A stretch of 64,000 nt of DNA from Jatrophihabitans sp. GAS493. GTDB lineage: Bacteria; Actinomycetota; Actinomycetes; Mycobacteriales; Jatrophihabitantaceae. Below are positions 59,363 through 64,000 of the stretch, piece after piece. The DNA lies in NCBI RefSeq assembly GCF_900230215.1, contig NZ_LT907982.1, forward strand, positions 4,201,568 to 4,265,567, in the 5' to 3' direction. The notes beneath the pieces are model-generated. The model did no database searches, had not been told where the DNA came from, and was given only the letters and a program-made list of their open reading frames with translations. Position 1 is the first letter of the stretch. Each line of letters starts with the position of its first letter. The translations under genes were made by a program, and so were the position numbers.

Positions 59363-62300
59363 ATGGGATTCCAGAATCCGCCGATCCCCTGGCGCGAGCT
59401 GGAGCGGCGCCTCTCCGGCCGGAGTGACGGGCGCTCCGCTGAGCCTCGTCCGGGCGATCCACACTTCGACGATGTGCCGGGGGACGGCGGTGACTCTCCG
59501 GCCTGGTCGCGCAAGCGCGAGGCCTACATCCCGGGCCCCGAGCGCCTGGCACCTGAGCCAAATCGGACTCCCTACGCCGAGCTGCACGCGCACTCCTCCT
59601 TCAGCTTCCTCGATGGTGCGAGCTCGCCGGAGGAGATGGCCGAGGAGGCGGTGCGGCTCGGGCTGCAGGGGCTGGCCCTCACCGACCACGACGGGGTCTA
59701 TGGCATCGTCCGATACGCCGAGGCGGCCGACGCGCTGGGCCTGCCCACCATCTTCGGGGCCGAGCTGAGCCTGGACGTCGAGATTCCCCGCACCCAGTCG
59801 GAGCGGATGATCGCCGCCCGGGCCGGTATTCCCGACCCGCCCGGGCGGCATCTGCTCGTGCTGGCCCGCGACCCGATCGGATACGCCTCGCTCTGCCGGA
59901 CGATGAGCGCCGCCCACCGCCGAGGCGGGGTCAAGGGACGGCCGGTCTATGACCTGGAGGAACTCACCGCCGACGCCGACGGGCACTGGCTGATTCTCAC
60001 CGGCTGCCGCAAGGGCAGTGTCCGGGGGGCGCTGGAGAGCCCGTCGAGGTACGGCACCTTTGCCCTTGACCCGGCCCGCGCCGCCCTGGACGAACTGGTC
60101 GCCCGCTTCGGCCGGGAGAGCGTCGTCGTGGAATTGACCCACAGTCTCGATCCGCTGGCCGACGACCGCTACGACGCCCTCGCGCTGCTGGCCGAAGAGG
60201 CCCGGCTGCCGATGATCGCCAGTACCGCGGCGCACTACCACGCACCGGTACGACGTCCCCTGGCCACCGCGATGGCCGCCGTCCGGGCCCGCAGCACGCT
60301 GGACGACATGGACGGCTGGCTGCCGGGCTGGTCGGATCAGCACCTGCGTAGCGGTGATGAGATGGCGGCCCGCTTCAGCCGCTGGCGCAACTGCGGCCTC
60401 AGCGGGTCGGCCGCCGGCGCCAGCCTCACCGACACGGCAACCGGGCTGGCTACCGAGCTCGCCTTCAAGCTGAAACTCATCGCACCCGAGTTGCCGCCCT
60501 TCCCAGTGCCGGCGGGTCACAACGAGATGACCTACCTGCGCGAGCTCGCGTTGAACGGGGCCGAGCAGCGTTACGGCGCCCGCTCGGCTGAGACGGAGCC
60601 GGCCTACCAGCAGATCGAGCATGAGCTGCGGATCATCAATCAGCTCAACTTTCCCGGCTACTTCCTGGTCGTCTGGGGCATCACCCAGTTCTGTCACTCA
60701 CGAGGCATCCTCTGCCAGGGCCGGGGATCGGCGGCCAACTCGGCCGTCTGCTTCGCCATCGGCATCACCGCCGTCGACCCGGTGAGGTACGGGCTGCTCT
60801 TCGAACGCTTCCTCTCCCCCGACCGCGACGGGCCGCCGGACATCGACGTCGACATCGAGTCCGACCGCCGAGAGGAGGCGATCCAATTCGTCTACCAGCG
60901 CTACGACCGCGACCATGCAGCCCAGGTGGCCAACGTGATCAGCTACCGCCCCAAGTCGGCGCTGCGGGACGTGGCCAAGGCACTCGGCTACTCCGCCGGG
61001 CAGCAGGATGCCTGGAGCAAGGAGATCGACCTGAGCTACTACTGGACCCCGGACACCTTCGCAACAGTCGAATCAAGTCCAGAGTCACAGTCACAGTCGG
61101 AGTCACAGTCGAAGTCACAGTCAGAGTCAGAGTCGGAGTCACAGTCGGAGGCACAGGTCCCGCAGCGGGTTCTCGACCTGGCCGTCGAACTGCAGAACGC
61201 CCCGCGCCACCTCGGCATCCACTCGGGGGGCATGGTGATCTGCGATCGTCCGATCGTCGAGGTCTGCCCGGTGGAGTGGGGGCGGATGCCGAACCGCACT
61301 GTGCTGCAGTGGGACAAGGACGACTGCGCCTCGATCGGGCTGGTCAAGTTCGACCTGCTCGGCCTGGGGATGCTCTCGGCGCTGAAGTACTGCTTCGACT
61401 TCGTCGAAGAGTTCCACGGCAAGCGGTACGGCCTGCACGAGGTGCCGGCTGAGGATCCGCTGGTCTACGACATGCTCTGCGAAGCCGACACCGTCGGCGT
61501 CTTCCAGATCGAGTCACGGGCCCAGATGGGCACGCTGCCCCGACTGCGCCCCCGCGAGTTCTACGACCTGGTGATCGAGATCGCGCTGATCCGCCCGGGG
61601 CCGATCCAGGGCGAGTCGGTGCACCCGTACATCCGCCGCCGGAAGGGGTTGGAGGAGATCACCTACCCGCACCCGAAGTTGAAGAAACACCTTAAAAAGA
61701 CGCTGGGTATTCCGCTCTTCCAGGAGCAGTTGATGCAGCTGGCCATCGATGCGGCCGGCTGCTCGCCGAGCGAGGCGGATGCGGTGCGACGCGCGATGGG
61801 CTCCAAGCGCTCCCACGAGAAGATGGAGGCGCTGCGGCAGCGGCTCTACGACGGGATGGCGGCCAACGGGATCGTCGGCGAGGTGGCCGATGGCATCTTC
61901 ACCAAGATCAAGGCCTTCGCCGCCTTCGGCTTCGCCGAGAGCCACTCGATCAGCTTCGCGTTTCTGGTCTACGCCTCCTCCTGGCTGAAGCTGTACCACC
62001 CGGCGGCCTTCTGCGCCTCGCTGCTCAACGCACAGCCGATGGGTTTCTACTCACCGCAGTCGCTGGTGCATGACGCCAAGCGCCACGGCGTCACCGTGCT
62101 CGGGCCGAGCATCAACATCTCCCTCGCTGCGGCCAACCTGGAGTGGTTGCCCGCTTCTGACGCGAATCTCCTGCATTCTGAGGGCCATGGTGCCCATAGT
62201 GCAGGAGGGTTCGCCGAGGCTCCGTACTCCGGGCCCGGGCCGGTGCAGCCCGCGGTCCGGCTGGGGCTGAGCAGCGTGCGCAGCATCAGCGACGCCCACG

Positions 62301-62953
62301 CCGAGCGGATCGTGGCCGAGCGGGAGAGCAACGGCCCCTTCACCTCGATGGGGGATCTGGCCCGCCGCGTCGGGCTGAGCACCGACCAGGTGGAGGCGCT
62401 GGCCACCGCGGGTGCCTTCACCAGTTTCGAGATCGGGCGCCGGGACGCACTCTGGATCGCCGGCGCCGTCTCCTCCTCGCGACCGGGGCAGCTCGATGTC
62501 CGCACCTTTGACGAGACGAGCGTCCCCGACCTGCCGGCGATGACCGAACCCGAGCAGCTGATGGCCGACCTCTGGGCCACCGGGATATCGCGTGAGCACT
62601 ACCCGACCGCGCTGATCCGGCCCCGGCTGGATGCACTGGGAGTGATCCCGTCGGCCCAGCTGAAGCGAATCAGCAACGGAACACGGGTGATTATCGGGGG
62701 GATCGTCACCCATCGGCAGCGCCCGGCCACGGCCCGCGGGGTCACCTTCATCAACCTCGAGGACGAGACCGGCATGGTTAACGTCATCTGCGACCCGATC
62801 GTCTGGACCCGCTATCGCAAGGTGGCCCGGATGTCCGGCGGGCTGCTCATCCGCGGCATGCTGGAGCGGGCGGACGGGGTGACCAACGTCAGTGCCGAAC
62901 GGATCGAGCGACTACCGCTCGGGCTCCGCTCGACGTCGCGCGATTTCCGTTGA
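59363..62953 (+). CDS. dnaE2: Error-prone DNA polymerase DnaE2 (ImuC)
   Basis: Alpha-subunit paralogue of DNA polymerase III that performs mutagenic translesion synthesis with ImuA' and ImuB, 1196 aa. The N-terminal MGFQNPPIPWRELERRLSGR is typical of actinobacterial DnaE2. A PHP domain (YAELHAHSSFSFLDGA), the catalytic palm with PPDIDVDIESDRREEA (near residue 492), fingers with KSALRDVAKALGYS, a helix-hairpin-helix region (FTSMGDLARRVGLS) and an OB fold (VIIGGIVTHRQR) follow. A Ser/Gln/Glu low-complexity insert of about 28 residues (near 570-597) interrupts the core. SOS box in the promoter. Confidence 0.95.
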   Translation: MGFQNPPIPWRELERRLSGRSDGRSAEPRPGDPHFDDVPGDGGDSPAWSRKREAYIPGPERLAPEPNRTPYAELHAHSSFSFLDGASSPEEMAEEAVRLGLQGLALTDHDGVYGIVRYAEAADALGLPTIFGAELSLDVEIPRTQSERMIAARAGIPDPPGRHLLVLARDPIGYASLCRTMSAAHRRGGVKGRPVYDLEELTADADGHWLILTGCRKGSVRGALESPSRYGTFALDPARAALDELVARFGRESVVVELTHSLDPLADDRYDALALLAEEARLPMIASTAAHYHAPVRRPLATAMAAVRARSTLDDMDGWLPGWSDQHLRSGDEMAARFSRWRNCGLSGSAAGASLTDTATGLATELAFKLKLIAPELPPFPVPAGHNEMTYLRELALNGAEQRYGARSAETEPAYQQIEHELRIINQLNFPGYFLVVWGITQFCHSRGILCQGRGSAANSAVCFAIGITAVDPVRYGLLFERFLSPDRDGPPDIDVDIESDRREEAIQFVYQRYDRDHAAQVANVISYRPKSALRDVAKALGYSAGQQDAWSKEIDLSYYWTPDTFATVESSPESQSQSESQSKSQSESESESQSEAQVPQRVLDLAVELQNAPRHLGIHSGGMVICDRPIVEVCPVEWGRMPNRTVLQWDKDDCASIGLVKFDLLGLGMLSALKYCFDFVEEFHGKRYGLHEVPAEDPLVYDMLCEADTVGVFQIESRAQMGTLPRLRPREFYDLVIEIALIRPGPIQGESVHPYIRRRKGLEEITYPHPKLKKHLKKTLGIPLFQEQLMQLAIDAAGCSPSEADAVRRAMGSKRSHEKMEALRQRLYDGMAANGIVGEVADGIFTKIKAFAAFGFAESHSISFAFLVYASSWLKLYHPAAFCASLLNAQPMGFYSPQSLVHDAKRHGVTVLGPSINISLAAANLEWLPASDANLLHSEGHGAHSAGGFAEAPYSGPGPVQPAVRLGLSSVRSISDAHAERIVAERESNGPFTSMGDLARRVGLSTDQVEALATAGAFTSFEIGRRDALWIAGAVSSSRPGQLDVRTFDETSVPDLPAMTEPEQLMADLWATGISREHYPTALIRPRLDALGVIPSAQLKRISNGTRVIIGGIVTHRQRPATARGVTFINLEDETGMVNVICDPIVWTRYRKVARMSGGLLIRGMLERADGVTNVSAERIERLPLGLRSTSRDFR

Positions 62954-63049
62954 CGTACCCGACCGTTTTTGGCTTCGGCGCTTTCGCTCGGAATTGCCGA
63001 TTTTCGCGCGGAAACCGGTGATTCCATGTGAAAAGCGGGGGCTCGACGG
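62954..63049. other. Convergent gap after dnaE2 with short hairpin
   Basis: 96 bp between convergent stops. GGAAT/ATTCC with CCG/CGG (about 62991-63026) may form a bidirectional terminator; TTTTT at about 62965 precedes it on the plus strand. Evidence is modest. Confidence 0.4.
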
Positions 63050-64000
63050 TCAGCGGAGTTTGTAGACGGTCCAGCTGTCGTTGCTGTAGACCTTGTTCAG
63101 CTTGGCCAGCCCCGCCGGGTCGGTGGTGCCCGGAGCCTCGTTACTGCCGACCACCAGATAATCCGGCTTGTACTTGGCGACGTTCGGGTCGGTGAGATCG
63201 CCCCGCATCAGTGCGGCCAGCGCGGCGTCGCGCCCGGTGGTGTCCAGGTTGTAGTTGAAGAGCCACCCCGGATACGCCTGCAGCAGATTGCGACCGGCCA
63301 CCGTACCGGCCGCCTCCCCGGTGGACGGGGTGCCGGCGAAGATCGCGTTGATCGAGGTGTTCGCCTTGACCCAGTCGGCCAACGCCAAGTCATCGGCCGA
63401 CGCGAACTGGTATTTGAGCTGGTACTCCCGCACGATCGTCAATGCGCCGCCGGTTCCGATCACGGCGAAGGCCACCACCACGGCGACGGTTCGCAGCCCG
63501 CCGGTGGCCCAGGACGTGGGCAGCTTGATACGCATGATCAAGGCTCCGAGGAAGAGCATGGCCAGCATGAAGACGTAGAAGAAAAGCTTCAGGTTGTCAT
63601 AGGCCAGCGGCTGCACGCTGTAGAGCTGGGCCAGCACGAAGAGGATCAGGAACGGGATGTACCAGGGGCGGTACAGCCGCCAGCCCGGACGGAAGAGCAG
63701 CGCGATGATCACCAGCAGAACGATGAGCAGGAACCCGAAGTTGCGCCACTCGAAGGAGAGGATCGGATCTCCGGCGACCCGCACCCAGCCGTGTGTGACG
63801 TGCCCGCCGGTGCCGTTCTCGACGGCGAACTGCTGCCAGGCCAACTGCGGCAGCGCGATGACGATGGCCACTGCGGCGGCGATGAGCCACGTCTTCATCT
63901 CGGCCCGCCGGTGGATGACCACCCAGACGAAGAGCCCGGCGAAGAGCACCGCGGCGCAGATGAAGGAGTGGGCGTGCGTCATCGGCATGAGGCCGAAGAG
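63050..64000 (-). CDS. Integral membrane protein (GT-C-like), N-terminus beyond window
   Basis: The frame is open to the window edge, so only the C-terminal portion (about 317 residues) is seen. At least six hydrophobic segments (for example SFICAAVLFAGLFVWVVI, LLIVLLVIIALLF, AVVVAFAVIGTGGALTI) are followed by a soluble C-terminal domain of about 110 residues with DWVKANTSINAIFAGTPSTG and GRNLLQAYPGWLFNYNLDTT. This layout is usual for membrane glycosyltransferases or related lipid-linked sugar enzymes, where the N-terminal part (missing here) holds the catalytic Asp. Function is inferred only. Confidence 0.7.
   Translation of the reverse strand, partial: LFGLMPMTHAHSFICAAVLFAGLFVWVVIHRRAEMKTWLIAAAVAIVIALPQLAWQQFAVENGTGGHVTHGWVRVAGDPILSFEWRNFGFLLIVLLVIIALLFRPGWRLYRPWYIPFLILFVLAQLYSVQPLAYDNLKLFFYVFMLAMLFLGALIMRIKLPTSWATGGLRTVAVVVAFAVIGTGGALTIVREYQLKYQFASADDLALADWVKANTSINAIFAGTPSTGEAAGTVAGRNLLQAYPGWLFNYNLDTTGRDAALAALMRGDLTDPNVAKYKPDYLVVGSNEAPGTTDPAGLAKLNKVYSNDSWTVYKLR

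Noticed and set aside
1-64000. tRNA or rRNA genes
   Set aside because: I looked for T-loop words (GGTTCRANTCC) with matching acceptor stems in the intergenic regions and found none.

Overview
This 64 kb window comes from a high-GC Gram-positive chromosome of the phylum Actinomycetota. The evidence is the base composition, frequent GTG/TTG starts, many TANNNT boxes placed just before start codons, and a conserved actinobacterial gene order. Read on the minus strand, the order is rne, rplU, rpmA, obgE, proB, proA, nadD, rsfS, phosphatase, leuS, degV, comEA, comEC, holA, rpsT (plus strand), lepA, hemW, hrcA, dnaJ, rsmE, HIT, phoH, ybeY and a corC-like gene. The ImuA'/ImuB/DnaE2 mutasome, a DUF222-HNH protein and a resuscitation-promoting factor also fit. 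I cannot name the genus with confidence.

Layout. 1-9.7 kb: heat-shock and RNA-maintenance genes (hrcA...dnaJ-rsmE-HIT-phoH-ybeY-corC). A three-gene envelope cassette sits between hrcA and dnaJ, and dnaJ has its own CIRCE operator. 9.8-15.6 kb: accessory genes around hemW, including a glycosyltransferase, a decapeptide-repeat protein, an RNase Sa-like ribonuclease with a barstar-like inhibitor, a quinone-type oxidoreductase and a YbaK-like deacylase. 15.6-28.2 kb: lepA, rpsT, holA, comEC/comEA and degV, with a TetR regulator/carotenoid oxygenase pair and glpK inserted between holA and comEC, and a decayed BTAD regulator between rpsT and holA. 28.2-38.0 kb: leuS and the rplU-to-phosphatase block. 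38.2-40.3 kb: a TadG-like/PKD-like/lipoprotein trio. 40.5-45.4 kb: rne, an orphan DUF2344 protein and a DUF2510 membrane protein. 45.5-48.0 kb: SOS-controlled imuA'-imuB. 48.3-57.4 kb: accessory genes (Rpf, DUF4262, DUF222-HNH and a run of redox enzymes with a UbiA-type prenyltransferase). 57.6-64 kb: a chemoreceptor, SOS-controlled dnaE2 and the C-terminal part of a membrane protein.

How genes work together. imuA', imuB and dnaE2 form the mutagenic translesion module. They lie about 11 kb apart, and each of the two loci has a SOS box. comEA/comEC serve DNA uptake. proB/proA make glutamate semialdehyde for proline. rplU, rpmA, obgE, rsfS, lepA, rpsT, ybeY, rsmE and rne serve ribosome assembly and RNA processing. 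The RNase/barstar pair overlaps by ATGA.

The least ordinary feature is an 80-bp tandem repeat between phoH and ybeY. Its period keeps every repeat unit as a mini-ORF linked to the next by an ATGA stop-start overlap, making an unbroken chain from the phoH stop codon to the ybeY start codon. Short tandem duplications at gene ends recur through the whole window. I found no tRNA, rRNA, CRISPR array, insertion sequence or prophage.
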